Assembly (NCBI GenBank): GCA_900320085.1
Contig: ONRC01000009.1
Span: 1-52,647, forward strand
Direction: 5' to 3'
DNA: 52,647 bases
From: an uncultured Eubacteriales bacterium
GTDB taxonomy: Bacteria; Bacillota; Clostridia; Christensenellales; Aristaeellaceae
Within the stretch, counting starts at the first letter, position 1. Each line of letters starts with the position of its first letter. The notes below the pieces were generated by a model. The model saw nothing but the letters and a program-made list of their open reading frames with translations. It was not told the DNA's origin and made no database searches. The translations under genes were made by a program, and so were the position numbers. Below are positions 40,206 through 50,503 of the stretch, in pieces.

Positions 40206-40844
40206 TCATTCCTCCTCGGGCCAGGGGTAGTGCAATTCGTCCAGCGCCAGCCATTCGGCTTTGGCATCGGTGATTGCGGTGAGCTTTTGGGTGACTTCAT
40301 TCAGGTCGTTGACGCGGACTAAGATGGTCGCTTCCACCGACGCGCCGAAGGAAGTGTCCTCCACCAGCAGGGGCAGGCTTTCCATGGCATAGCTCACCTT
40401 GTCCCACAACGGGTAGGGCACGTCCAGCAGCAGGCGCTGACTGAGCTGCATCTTCACCACCTGCGCCGCGTTCAGGGCAATGGCGCAGCCATGGGAATAG
40501 GCACGCACCAGCCCGCCCGCGCCGAGCAATATACCGCCAAAATACCGCGTCACCACCACGCAGCAGTTCACCACGCCCCGAGCCTTGATGACCTCCATCA
40601 TGGGCATCCCCGCCGTGCCGCCCGGCTCACCATCGTCGTTGTAGCGCATGATGCCCGCGTTCTCCCCGATCACGTAGGCGTAGCAGTTGTGCGTCGCGTC
40701 CCGGTGCTTTTCCCGGATAGATTTCAGGAACGCCAGCGCTTCCTCCTCCGTCTGGCAGGGGCAGGCATAACCGATGAAGCGGCTCTTATTGACGATAAAC
40801 TCATCGTGCGCTTCCCGTTTCAGGGTTTTGTAATCGCCTGGCAT
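40206..40844 (-). CDS. yigZ: YigZ/IMPACT-family protein
   Basis: 212 residues. IMPACT N-terminal domain: KSRFIGYACPCQTEEEALAF, RDATHNCYAYVIG, MRYNDDGEPGGTAGMPMMEV and VVVTRYFGGILLGAGGLVRA. The C-terminal ferredoxin-like domain is also present, giving the full family length. Bacterial members are linked to translation or proline peptide handling, but the biochemical role is not settled. ATG with AAAGGAGG upstream, own promoter, GNAT gene coupled behind it. Confidence 0.92.
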   Translation of the reverse strand: MPGDYKTLKREAHDEFIVNKSRFIGYACPCQTEEEALAFLKSIREKHRDATHNCYAYVIGENAGIMRYNDDGEPGGTAGMPMMEVIKARGVVNCCVVVTRYFGGILLGAGGLVRAYSHGCAIALNAAQVVKMQLSQRLLLDVPYPLWDKVSYAMESLPLLVEDTSFGASVEATILVRVNDLNEVTQKLTAITDAKAEWLALDELHYPWPEEE

Positions 40845-40922
40845 GGCTGCCTCCTTTTTTACCAGCAGTTCCCATTGGCTTCCTCCAGAGGATGCCAGCG
40901 GTTCGCGTCAATTGTCTCATTC

Positions 40923-40951
40923 ATTATAGCATGGTCAGGAGGAATTGTCAT
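40923..40951 (-). promoter_or_regulatory. Promoter of yigZ-GNAT
   Basis: ATGACA, 17-base spacer, TATAAT on the minus strand. Confidence 0.78.
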
Positions 40952-40974
40952 GTACAATCTTCCGCTATGAAATA

Positions 40975-41023
40975 AAAGCAGATTCTCTGTCACCTTTGAT
41001 TTGCAACAGGGAATCTGCTTTTG
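40975..41023 (-). terminator. Terminator of the giant adhesin gene
   Basis: AAAAGCAGATTC(T)CTGT and ACAGGGAATCTGCTTTT form a stem; the minus strand ends in TTTTATTT. A second inverted repeat (CATCCCTGTGATTC with GAATCACAGGTGGGGATG, 41036-41083) lies between it and the stop codon. Confidence 0.8.
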
Positions 41024-41091
41024 GGTTTTCCTCTCATCCCTGTGATTCACCCCATGAAGCATTTTACCGAATCACAGGTGGGGATGAATGT

Positions 41092-44000
41092 TTAGTTCTG
41101 TTGTTCTTTCCTGCGGCGGAGCATCAGCCAGAGGCTTGCACCGAGAAGCAGGCTCAGGCCAGCGGCGGTGTACAGCACGGTACCGGGTCCGCCGGTGGAG
41201 GGAAGCTGCACGCCGGGGGTGTTGACAATTGTAATAGTACCAGCTTCTGTCGAAGCGCCTTGTCCTTGGATCAGGTGGATCGTGGTGACACCTTCGTTTA
41301 CATTGACTGTAAATTCGATTCCACTCGGCAGGATCATGAATCCGTTCGGTGCGTGTGTTTCCACCAGCTTGTATTTTCCGGACGGAATATTGTTGACCGT
41401 GACTACACTGTCTGCGGACATATTGATGATGCCCTCAGACAAAGTTTGCTCCCCAATCATTGCTGTCGTGAATGGTGTCAAGGTTCCTTCCATATCTACG
41501 CTGAACAGCTGGAATGTCGCACCAGTCAGCGAGTTCTGTTTATCGTCTGTTTTGCTAATCTTGATGCTTCCTGTATGGGTGTTGGTTATGGTCAGCGTAT
41601 AAACATTGTTTTCTGGCTCGCTCAGCGAAACACCCGCCATCTCTGTTACGGTGATTCCAGTGTTCGTGACTTCTATCGTGACTGGACCGTTGATTCCCTC
41701 ATAATACAGAGGAACTTTGGTTTCGGTCAGCGTATAAGTGCCAATGGGCAGGGTGAACAGCGTGGCATCGCTCGTGTCACCGCTGGGCAGATAGCCCAGG
41801 TTTGCCCCGTCCATGGACGTCAGGGTTTCCTTGTCCACAAATCCTACAACAGGGTGGTCGGCTTTCAGGCTGAATTCCGCGCCGACAAGACCGCTCTGAC
41901 CAGCAGAATCATCGCCGACCTTCTTGATTCTCAGGTACTTATTGCTGGGCGTGTTAGGAATTTTCGACAGTTCCTCTCCCGTTGCTGCATCATTTTCATA
42001 CAGCTTGATGGTTGAGCTTTCGGGCTCCTCGACAATCACAACCTGATACACATTGTTGGATACCGCATACCCTTCCGGCGCTTCGGTTTCCTTCATGTAG
42101 TAGGTGCCGGTCGGAATATTCTGGAATTCCACCAGGCCGGTTCCTTCCGCAGAAGTGGCGGTTGCATTCTCTCCATCTTTATTTTGAGCCGGTGTTGTGC
42201 AGTTCTGGTCTGTGTACAGAGCGAAGGTAGCGCCAGCCAGAGCGGCATCTTTCTCATCTACCTTGGTAAAGTTCACCGAACCAACGATTCGTTCATAGGC
42301 GTTGGTGACACTCAGATTGTAATTATAAGAGTCTTCCCATTCGCTGGTACCGTCGCTCTTCGTCTCAACAGTAATGGTATTATCCTTCACCGTGAGCGTA
42401 TAACCTTGGATCTGCGCGGTCTTTCCTTCATAGCCGCCCTCCAGCGCTTCCAGTTCGACAACGGTATACTCATCCGACGGGAAGTCATTGAAGTTATCAA
42501 AATTGACCGATGCCTCCCACTGCCCATTGCTTGCGTTATAGTTGAATGTCGGCGAAATGATCACCGCATCACTGACGTTCTGCACCCATAACAGCTTTTC
42601 ATAGCGCATGGTTTCCGGGTTGAAAGCCGGAGTTGGATTGTGCCCAGCATATAAACCTGCTTTGTTCTTAATCACAAAGTGGAGGTTTTGCAGCATCCCG
42701 GAGTTGGCCAGGAAGTCTTCATTGGTCAGGCCGGTCACTTTCTTTGTGAGCTTGACAAATCTGCCTTCGGCACCGCGGCGGTACTTGTTCTGAATGCGGA
42801 CCTCATATAAGGGATCGTCCGCATTGATATTCATACTCTCAGTCCGGGTTGCCGTAACCGTTGTCGGTCTTTCACCGCCGATACTCCATTGCGTTCCTTG
42901 ATCGGCCATGATGTTCACCAGATAATAATTGTAGGCTTCGAGCAGCTCGAATTCGCCGGATTCCTGGAAGGTGATCGTACTGCCATTATAATCCGCCGGC
43001 GCGTAAAGTCCGGTGTAATAGGGGATGTCTTCCAATGTCAGAGAGAAAGTTGTTACTCCCTGTACTGGTTCGAAGTCACTGAGCTTAAAATGCCGGGTCT
43101 CGCCCGTTGGCAATGTAACCGTAAAGGACAATTTCTCCTGTGTCGTCTTGTCCGTCTTGAAGTAATCATATGTCACAGCCAGTTCATTGCCATTATTCGG
43201 CTGGAAGTCAAAGTGCTTATCCAACCGGATAGACATGGTCAGCTTACGGTTGTAGATGACGCCGCCGGAGTTCGTCAGGTACCAATCGGGCCCGCAGAGT
43301 TCATTGTTCTCGCTCTTTTCCTTCCACGGATAAAAGCCGTCCGGGGTCGCAGCGGTCTCCTTGACCTTGTAGATGATCCGATTCCCGCTTCCATCCACCC
43401 TGGGCAGATTGCCAAATGTGGCGTGCCAGGGCTCGTCCTCCTGGTAATAGGGCTGTCCCATAACTGAGTTCGGAGTTCCAAACGGCGTCGTAGCTGCGTC
43501 CGCCTCTCCATTCAGCGTGATGCTGGCAACAGGCGTTGTATCGGTATTTCCGTTAATTTCTCTGAACAGGGAGAAGGTCGCCGTGGCATTCTCCGGCATA
43601 TCCGCATCAGCTATGATGTTCGCCTGCCGGTCGATCCAGACCTTACGGGCCTCGAAAAGGATCGGAACTTCGTTTTCCTTGGCGTAGGTGTTGGTCAGTG
43701 CCGTATTCGTCACTTGACCAGCAACCAAAGTCGCATTGTTGTTGCCGGTAATCTTTTGGACGGCAAAGTTCTCCGCTGGGCTCGAGCCCTGGATCGGGAA
43801 TACGTCGCTGACGCCAAGGCGGGTCGCTGTGTTGGAAGGCTGCTCCTTTAATTCCCATACGTTGTATTCGCCGGGCTCAAGCCCCTCGAACGTCACGGTC
43901 GCCGGATCAGGCACGCCGTTTTTAATTTCGATTTTCTTAAACAGAATGGGATCCCACTCATTGGAACCGGTTCTCACATACGTCTGCTTATCGCCCTTGG

Positions 44001-47000
44001 TCAGTGCGATGTAGATGGTATGATCAACTTCGTCAAGCCGTAACGTCCCTCCAACTTCCACAGTCTTGGTAAAGTTCAGCGTCGTATCCCATTCCCAGAT
44101 GGCATACACCGTATTTTCCAGCGGGTTCCAGTTGTTTTCGCCGCTGACTTCCAGGTTATCCGCCGCGACTTTTTGCCCAGGCAAATAGATACCAGCCTGA
44201 ACCAACTGATCTGCTGTCATCGTAGCAACAGCATTCTTAAATGCTTCAACAGTAATCTTGGAACCATCTTGACGCTGGAACGCCCAGCCGATCAGTTTAT
44301 GGCCTTCCCGCACAAAGGAATCGGCATCCTTCATCAGGAAGTCTTTGTTGATGGGATACGACTCTGTTACGCTTTCCCTGGCCGCGCTGTCGTTCGTTAC
44401 GCCGCCGTTGCCATCAAAGGTTACGGTGGTCACCTTCTCAGCTTCAATGTTGAATTTTGCTTTCAGGCGCAGCTTTTTGATCGTGGCCGTATTTCCCGCA
44501 TCGTCCGTGATGGTTTCCGTATAGATATAGGTGCTGGGATCTACATTGGCCATCTCCGCAGGGATAAAGGTGATATTGGATTCAGAGCCGTCCGGATTCA
44601 GAAGCACCCAGTTGTAGAATTCAAATCCGGAGGTATACTCGGTCGGGGCTTCCGCCACCTGGAAGGTGACGTTATTGTTGGTCAAAGCATATTTGTTATC
44701 GTCCACCGGGATCGTAGTCTGGAGCATTCCCGCCGTGTCATAGGTACGATAAACATCATCTACGTCATATTCGACATAGACGCTGTTCTCATCCACATCC
44801 AGTTCCCACTTGGCGTACAGCTTCAAAATGCCGCGAACGTTTTCATGTTCGCCATCGTTGTCACCGTACTTGCTCCAGTCTTCTCCTGACTGATAATTCA
44901 TATCGACGCCATGAGTGTACTTGTTAATCAGTACTGGGAAATGAATTTCTGTAGCGGGGTCGAAGTCCGGGGAATAATACCAGCCAATCAGCTTGTAACC
45001 GGGTCTCTTCGCCACTTCAGATTTGATATTTGTGTTGTCAACCTGCTCGTTATAATCCAGACGGAAGGACAAAGCCTGATTGTTGGCAAATTCTACTTCA
45101 TCATTGTGAGCATTATCCGGTGTTGGCACCAATACAACACGCACGCGATAGGTGTCCCATTTGGCGTAGACGATGATGTCGTTATCGGGCATGGTAATAT
45201 TGAAATCGAACGGAACCTGACAGTCTGCGTCGGCATACCATCCCGCGAAGTAATAGCCTTCCATACCATTGGTCGGCTCATAATACGCAGAGCCGCCTTC
45301 TTCATACTTTCTCAAAGAAGATTCATAATAAACTCCATCTACTATTTCTTCTGTTCTCTCCGTAACGTGCGTTCCTTGGGAAATGAAATGAATGCTATGC
45401 TGATTACGAGCGTAACGAAGGTCAAGATATCCATCATAATCAACACTTCCAGTTTGTGTAATTGATATCCATTCCCCATTTTCAGAAAGACGGTATGCAT
45501 CCAGTTCAAACCCTGTGAATGTTTCTGTAGGATACCATCTACCTGAGCTCCCCAGATTTGCAGTAGTTATTATATTTTCATCTGTATATTCCCATGTTCC
45601 ATCTACTGTCTGCTTATAAATGACCAGCGTCGTTCCAGTATCGTAATCAATCGACCGGAATGTAACACTTGTTGCCGTTGTCTCATCAGTATAGGCAGAC
45701 TGCGGGTCATACTCTGTCAATGCAAGCGGAAATAGCATTGTTGTCGTAATTTCCTGCCATACCATATCAGCACCTGTATCCGGCCAGTCTTCAAATGCCG
45801 ATCCATAAAGTCCTGTAAAGGTATTGGTAGTTTCCCAGTTTTCGACATAATATGTTGGATTCCATCCTGTTACCTGATTTCTTGAATAAACTTGCCCTGT
45901 CCATGTGTAATAAGTTCCGTAATAAGACCAGACAAATTGACCATAACGACTATTGTAAGAATAAGAATACCACTCACCATCAACATTAATATAATATATT
46001 GTTCGAATAGATAAGTTTCCTGTCACCTGTGTATAATAATACGTATTATTTCCAATCCGGTAACATTGATAATAATTATTTCCAACCCTGTAAAAATACG
46101 ATGTACCAGAGTTCCAGTTTGGAGTCCCAGCATTCGCATATCCATTTTTCTCTTGAAAACTATACGTAATCTCCCTACGATCATAATACACATTCAGAAT
46201 GGTTGTACCATTTGCATCCACAGTTGCTGTATTATCGGAAATATTAGCATTGTAAGTAAAATAATACCCATACTCACTGCCAGTAGTTCCACCCTTTTGC
46301 TTGTCAGCATTGGTTAAATTAACAGTTGTTCCCGTTTTTGCACTTCTTTTCTCACTTGATACATAATCATATGTTTTTGAACTGTCAGCGAGCCCGGCTT
46401 TATCGTTTGCACTTTGCTTCCAGAATACCACATGGTAATCCGTATCGTTGGCTTCCCATTGAGCATACAGGGTCGTGTCATTGGGCAACGTATTACCAAA
46501 TAGGTTCACGCTGCTATTCGGCCTGTACCACCAAGTGCCTGTGCCATCTGCTTTTGTATTCCACCCAGTAAAGGTATAGCCTCTCCTGGTAGGATCATCC
46601 GGCTTCGTGGTCGTCGCTGTGTCTCCAATCAGAAGCTGCGGCGGAGTATAGGTGGCGCCGCTGCCGGGGCCGCCGGCGTTGGAGTCGAAGACAAGCCAAT
46701 TACGCCCATGCAGCTTCACATAAAGATCCACATGGTGATCCAGCGTGATTGTATTGCCTTGTTGATATGTATCACCTGTCGCAACATCGATCCAACCATC
46801 GAAGACAATGCCTTCTTCAGGAGTAAATGTATAATCGATCGTCACATTCTTATTGGCCGCATCCTTGCGCACACGCACCACATTAAGCACCGTCGCGTTG
46901 CCCTCGGCATCCTGATCCATATAGCGGAGATACCAGGCTTCATCGTAGATCGCGTAAACATTGATCTCGGTCAGTTCTTCTGTAGCGCTGTTATACCGTG

Positions 47001-48651
47001 CGGCAGCCTGCTGGTTAAGATCATCAATGGTGTAAATATTCGACGGATTCGTCTCGTTCGGGCTGTAAGCCCAGCCAACGAAGGTCTGGCCATATTCCGG
47101 TTCAACGCCGGGGTCATAGAGCTCTTGCAAAACATTGTCCTGCTTCTTGATATATTCAGTAACAAGGAGATTTGTGCCATCATAGAAATTGTACTTAAGG
47201 CGTTTCGAAGAATCCACAATGGCATAGATGCTGAATCCCGCTGCTTCAAAAGTCACTGTCTGTCCGTCCGTTGCCGCGTCCACCAGGCTGCCCGCGTCGT
47301 TTTCATCCGCGAAGTGCACCACCTGGGTGCTTTCCGCTGCTTCCTTGGTGGCGTCCTTGTCCGCCAATTCGATGCGCACGTCAACGGAAGTACCATTCGC
47401 GGGCTGGTACTTGATAGCGGGGTCGCCCTTATCCACGATCTTGATGTCAAACAGGCGGATATAGCCCGCGCTGCCTTCCTCCATGCCCAGAGCTTCCTCG
47501 GTCTTGGCCACGTACGCGGCGTAGTCCTCCGCCCCGTCCAGCAGTTCCCGGACCTCCAGGTCCGCGTCCTCGGGGATGCCCGTTTCCGCCGGTTCGTAGG
47601 TCACAGTGATGTCGTAGGCTTCGCCGCTTTCGGTGATCACGGTCTTCTTGATCTGCGCGTCGCTCACGCTGATTTCATATACTCTTCCGTTGGTCATGCG
47701 CAGGGTCAGGATTTCCGGGGTGGTGAAGGGCTGCAAGCTGATCAGCACCCAATCCCCGGCCGACAGCGCGCGGCCGTTGATGGCCGCGATGTCCTCCGCG
47801 GTCAGTTCAGCGGAATATTCGCACGCCAAGCCGATGGCATCCTTGAATGCCCCCACGGTGGTGTCTGCTTCCACCTGACCCACATAGGCCAGCACGGGCG
47901 AGCTGAATTCTGCCTCAGCCACATCCCGGGTAAATACCTGTGCCTGCTCTCCGGGCACGATGCCCAGCGCCGCCGCCAGGGTGCCCAGCGTCACGCAGTC
48001 GCCGCCCGCCAGGCTCAGCTCATAGGTCTCCCCGTCAGCTATGTACACAAAGTCCACCGTGTATTGGAGCAAAAACTCGCTGAAGCTATCAGTGGTGAAG
48101 GAAAAACCGTTGAGAAGGTTTTCTTCCCAATCCGCCTCCACATCCGTTACTTCAATATAGCTGCCGTCCTCCAGAAAATGGTACAGCGCATAAGAGACAT
48201 TGACAATCAAAATATCCTCGGAGGCATAGCCGCCGCCAAGCATATCAATGGGGGTATCGAAAACCACCGGTACGGAATAAGTCTTTGCCCGCTTCGCTTC
48301 CTCCGTCAGCTTGATATCAAAGGCGGCATAACCGGTGATGGATTCAGCCTGCTGCTTTTTATCCACCGCTTCTACAGCCTGTGCCTTTTTCAATCCTTTT
48401 TTTATCATGACCGGTTGGCTGACCGCATCAATCAAGCCACCCAAATCTTCCACGGAAGACACGGTGAACTCATTTGACGCCAGCGTATACTCCGGCAGGA
48501 TGATATCCAGCTTTTGCGGTTCGGAATAATCCAAAGCGATCGTAGCAGCGTCGCTTTGCAATTCCTCCGCAAATGCTGCAACGGGTACTGCTTCAAACAG
48601 CATCACGACCAGCACCAGATAAACCAGAACTTTTTCAGCAATTTTTTTCAT
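41092..48651 (-). CDS. Giant LPXTG-anchored surface adhesin (InlB-type and SpaA/Cna_B repeats)
   Basis: 2519 residues. Signal peptide 1-28 (VLVYLVLVVMLFEAVPVAAF). Residues 30-560 form an unusual N-terminal region with no clear family. From about 560 InlB B-like repeats follow (GYTFTGWNTKADGTG near 690; GYYFAGWYADADCQVPFDF near 1140; GHKLIGWAFQRQDGS near 1430). An aromatic/Asn-rich stretch lies at about 820-950. From about 1520 to 2470 are Cna_B/SpaA-like domains (TLNFTKTVEVGG, GRFVKLTKKVTGL, GSVNFTKVDEKDAALAGATF, GSIKISKTDDKQNSLTGATF), several with Lys and E-box Glu (KETEAPEGY) fit for isopeptide bonds. It ends LPSTGGPGT, membrane helix, RRRKEQQN: a sortase anchor. No sortase gene is close. 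Probable host or matrix adhesin. Confidence 0.92.
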   Translation of the reverse strand: MKKIAEKVLVYLVLVVMLFEAVPVAAFAEELQSDAATIALDYSEPQKLDIILPEYTLASNEFTVSSVEDLGGLIDAVSQPVMIKKGLKKAQAVEAVDKKQQAESITGYAAFDIKLTEEAKRAKTYSVPVVFDTPIDMLGGGYASEDILIVNVSYALYHFLEDGSYIEVTDVEADWEENLLNGFSFTTDSFSEFLLQYTVDFVYIADGETYELSLAGGDCVTLGTLAAALGIVPGEQAQVFTRDVAEAEFSSPVLAYVGQVEADTTVGAFKDAIGLACEYSAELTAEDIAAINGRALSAGDWVLISLQPFTTPEILTLRMTNGRVYEISVSDAQIKKTVITESGEAYDITVTYEPAETGIPEDADLEVRELLDGAEDYAAYVAKTEEALGMEEGSAGYIRLFDIKIVDKGDPAIKYQPANGTSVDVRIELADKDATKEAAESTQVVHFADENDAGSLVDAATDGQTVTFEAAGFSIYAIVDSSKRLKYNFYDGTNLLVTEYIKKQDNVLQELYDPGVEPEYGQTFVGWAYSPNETNPSNIYTIDDLNQQAAARYNSATEELTEINVYAIYDEAWYLRYMDQDAEGNATVLNVVRVRKDAANKNVTIDYTFTPEEGIVFDGWIDVATGDTYQQGNTITLDHHVDLYVKLHGRNWLVFDSNAGGPGSGATYTPPQLLIGDTATTTKPDDPTRRGYTFTGWNTKADGTGTWWYRPNSSVNLFGNTLPNDTTLYAQWEANDTDYHVVFWKQSANDKAGLADSSKTYDYVSSEKRSAKTGTTVNLTNADKQKGGTTGSEYGYYFTYNANISDNTATVDANGTTILNVYYDRREITYSFQEKNGYANAGTPNWNSGTSYFYRVGNNYYQCYRIGNNTYYYTQVTGNLSIRTIYYINVDGEWYSYSYNSRYGQFVWSYYGTYYTWTGQVYSRNQVTGWNPTYYVENWETTNTFTGLYGSAFEDWPDTGADMVWQEITTTMLFPLALTEYDPQSAYTDETTATSVTFRSIDYDTGTTLVIYKQTVDGTWEYTDENIITTANLGSSGRWYPTETFTGFELDAYRLSENGEWISITQTGSVDYDGYLDLRYARNQHSIHFISQGTHVTERTEEIVDGVYYESSLRKYEEGGSAYYEPTNGMEGYYFAGWYADADCQVPFDFNITMPDNDIIVYAKWDTYRVRVVLVPTPDNAHNDEVEFANNQALSFRLDYNEQVDNTNIKSEVAKRPGYKLIGWYYSPDFDPATEIHFPVLINKYTHGVDMNYQSGEDWSKYGDNDGEHENVRGILKLYAKWELDVDENSVYVEYDVDDVYRTYDTAGMLQTTIPVDDNKYALTNNNVTFQVAEAPTEYTSGFEFYNWVLLNPDGSESNITFIPAEMANVDPSTYIYTETITDDAGNTATIKKLRLKAKFNIEAEKVTTVTFDGNGGVTNDSAARESVTESYPINKDFLMKDADSFVREGHKLIGWAFQRQDGSKITVEAFKNAVATMTADQLVQAGIYLPGQKVAADNLEVSGENNWNPLENTVYAIWEWDTTLNFTKTVEVGGTLRLDEVDHTIYIALTKGDKQTYVRTGSNEWDPILFKKIEIKNGVPDPATVTFEGLEPGEYNVWELKEQPSNTATRLGVSDVFPIQGSSPAENFAVQKITGNNNATLVAGQVTNTALTNTYAKENEVPILFEARKVWIDRQANIIADADMPENATATFSLFREINGNTDTTPVASITLNGEADAATTPFGTPNSVMGQPYYQEDEPWHATFGNLPRVDGSGNRIIYKVKETAATPDGFYPWKEKSENNELCGPDWYLTNSGGVIYNRKLTMSIRLDKHFDFQPNNGNELAVTYDYFKTDKTTQEKLSFTVTLPTGETRHFKLSDFEPVQGVTTFSLTLEDIPYYTGLYAPADYNGSTITFQESGEFELLEAYNYYLVNIMADQGTQWSIGGERPTTVTATRTESMNINADDPLYEVRIQNKYRRGAEGRFVKLTKKVTGLTNEDFLANSGMLQNLHFVIKNKAGLYAGHNPTPAFNPETMRYEKLLWVQNVSDAVIISPTFNYNASNGQWEASVNFDNFNDFPSDEYTVVELEALEGGYEGKTAQIQGYTLTVKDNTITVETKSDGTSEWEDSYNYNLSVTNAYERIVGSVNFTKVDEKDAALAGATFALYTDQNCTTPAQNKDGENATATSAEGTGLVEFQNIPTGTYYMKETEAPEGYAVSNNVYQVVIVEEPESSTIKLYENDAATGEELSKIPNTPSNKYLRIKKVGDDSAGQSGLVGAEFSLKADHPVVGFVDKETLTSMDGANLGYLPSGDTSDATLFTLPIGTYTLTETKVPLYYEGINGPVTIEVTNTGITVTEMAGVSLSEPENNVYTLTITNTHTGSIKISKTDDKQNSLTGATFQLFSVDMEGTLTPFTTAMIGEQTLSEGIINMSADSVVTVNNIPSGKYKLVETHAPNGFMILPSGIEFTVNVNEGVTTIHLIQGQGASTEAGTITIVNTPGVQLPSTGGPGTVLYTAAGLSLLLGASLWLMLRRRKEQQN

Positions 48652-48768
48652 TGCTCTTTCCCTCTCTATTCAGAACGCCAAGGAACTGCATTTGTTCAGC
48701 TTATCTGCGATTTCCTGACGCAAGTTGAATCTTTTTCATACCCCAAATGGATATAAAATTACGAGTTT

Positions 48769-48798
48769 ATTATACCAATTTACGGCTGTATTTGTCTA
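48769..48798 (-). promoter_or_regulatory. Promoter of the giant adhesin gene
   Basis: TAGACA, 18-base spacer, TATAAT on the minus strand, about 115 bases before the start codon. Confidence 0.75.
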
Positions 48799-49079
48799 TA
48801 TTATTTTTCTAAAAAAACAATTTTTTCTATATAAAAATATGTACTATCAATGCAATAAAAAACCTCACCCTTTTATTTGACACAAATAACTATCTAAAAT
48901 ATTGAATATTAATTGCTTTAGAACATGGTATGTTCTTAAAGTATAGCTGCCTTTATGATTGAAGAAAGAATTTAAGAAAATGGTTTCTGTCTGACAAGAT
49001 AATATGTATAGCTTAAAGTATCATTTGTTTATCAAATATACGTCTTTTCATGCTCTTTTTCACTTTCCAAAAACAAAGA
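48799..49079. other. AT-rich gene-free interval
   Basis: No gene and no RNA gene are visible between the adhesin promoter and the tRNA-Asn terminator. The sequence is strongly AT-rich, unlike the rest of the chromosomal block. Some promoter-like words (TTGACA at 48879) have no gene to serve. Confidence 0.5.
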
Positions 49080-49116
49080 AAAAACCGCTGAAATCAAGTA
49101 ATTTCAACGGTTTTTT

Positions 49117-49117
<1 letters not shown>
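49080..49117 (-). terminator. Terminator of the displaced tRNA-Asn
   Basis: AACCGCTGAAAT and ATTTCAACGGTT form a stem with one G-T pair next to A/T runs on both sides. It directly follows the tRNA-Asn 3' end (minus strand). Confidence 0.8.
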
Positions 49118-49162
<45 letters not shown>

Positions 49163-49202
49163 TAAATTAGCTTGAGCTTACAGCCCTTATAAATCAATAA
49201 TT

Positions 49203-50429
49203 CTACGCACTCTTTGAAATTTGTCTACCATTTTGTCTACCAAATAACGCCTGTTCCAATCTTTCAGCTTCCTTTTTACTGCGGTCGCTGGATACTTCAT
49301 CGTATATCTTTAAGATCATTTTCGCGTCAGCATGGCCCATCCATCGGACACAGGTATTCAATTCCACGCCATTGTCCCGGCACATGGTACAAAAGGAATG
49401 TCGCAAATCGTATGGGACAACAGTGAATGAAATCCACGCTGGAATTTCCGCTTCCTTCGCCCGCGCCTCTTCTTCCCTTCCCTGCTGGCGGAGCCTTTCT
49501 GCTTCTTTCAGAATCTTCTTGTGTTCCTTTGTACGGCGATACCATCGCTGCTGCATGCCGTTAATCGCTGTTTCCATACAGGATACATATGATTCCCATA
49601 CAGACTTCCAGGCTTGTATCGTAACCGGCTTCCCGTCAGCCGATGTAACCAGCATACCATGCTTGCCATCCAATGTATCTTTCAGTGGAGAAAGAAGCGG
49701 GATCGTCCTGACAGCGTGATCCGTTTTTCCTTTTTCGGTGATTTTATAGTGATTGGACCCATCCAGATGTGCAAAATCCATCAGGTGAATCACGCTTTCA
49801 TCAAAATCAACAGAACGGTCTATGTTCATCGCTTTTGCTTCTTGGGGGCGAATTCCCGCGTACAGCATTGCCATAACCGCATCATGGGCGCGATGATCCG
49901 TACACAAAGTTTCAATCCAGGTTCTCTCCTGATCCGTTATTGCCCGATGACTCCCGGTATATCCTTTATGCGGCTGTGCTGATTTTTGCCGTGCGGGGTT
50001 TTGTCGAATCCATCCATCTTCCTGCGCAGCATCAAACAAATCCTTATATAACTGCGCACCAGCTCGGATATAGCTATCAGAATAATCCAGAAACGATTCA
50101 CTGTATACCGCTTTGATATCGCTTGGTTTCACTTCGGACAGCGGCATTTCACCGATGGCTCTGATCAGCTTTTCCATGAGAATGACCGCTTCATTATATG
50201 TCTGCGCTGATACACCAACCTTGGCGATAGGAAGCCATTTGAGGGCATATGCGGATACTGTCGGGCATTGGAGAGCGGACAACTCCCCTGCTTTTTCCAT
50301 TCGTTTATACTCTTCCCGTTGTTCCAGCACTTCCTGTTCATCGTATCCTGTAAACCATTTATCCTTGTACCTGCAGAAGTACCGTCCGTCTTTCCTCTTT
50401 TTCAGGTGCTGTTTTTTCTGCCGGGGCAT
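49203..50429 (-). CDS. int: Tyrosine recombinase (integrase)
   Basis: 408 residues. Site-specific integrase of the ICE/phage type. It has an arm-type DNA-binding N-terminus (KDGRYFCRYKDKWFTGYDEQ), a SAM-like core domain (about 60-155), then the catalytic domain: Arg in YAGIRPQEAK, Lys in ITEKGKTDHAVR, YDLRHSFCT (the first His of the usual HxxR is Tyr), WMGHADAKM with the second His, and the nucleophile Tyr in ILKIYDEV. The start at 50429 is chosen for GGAGG 8 bases upstream. The stop lies 40 bases from the tRNA-Asn remnant, the normal place for an integrase that uses that site. Confidence 0.93.
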   Translation of the reverse strand: MPRQKKQHLKKRKDGRYFCRYKDKWFTGYDEQEVLEQREEYKRMEKAGELSALQCPTVSAYALKWLPIAKVGVSAQTYNEAVILMEKLIRAIGEMPLSEVKPSDIKAVYSESFLDYSDSYIRAGAQLYKDLFDAAQEDGWIRQNPARQKSAQPHKGYTGSHRAITDQERTWIETLCTDHRAHDAVMAMLYAGIRPQEAKAMNIDRSVDFDESVIHLMDFAHLDGSNHYKITEKGKTDHAVRTIPLLSPLKDTLDGKHGMLVTSADGKPVTIQAWKSVWESYVSCMETAINGMQQRWYRRTKEHKKILKEAERLRQQGREEEARAKEAEIPAWISFTVVPYDLRHSFCTMCRDNGVELNTCVRWMGHADAKMILKIYDEVSSDRSKKEAERLEQALFGRQNGRQISKSA

Positions 50430-50503
50430 GTTGCTCACCTCCATCATTACGCTGTATTCAAAAGCCGCTCTGAACAGCGGCTTTTAACATTTTTTCTGGT
50501 TCT

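Noticed and set aside
46708..48477. Open plus-strand frame of 589 codons opposite the giant adhesin gene
   Set aside because: It is the complement of the adhesin coding sequence, has no ribosome binding site and no recognisable domain; the adhesin frame has a signal peptide, repeats and an LPXTG end.
41092..48651. Pilus operon
   Set aside because: Single giant gene without class C sortase or second pilin; the C-terminus fits direct wall anchoring.
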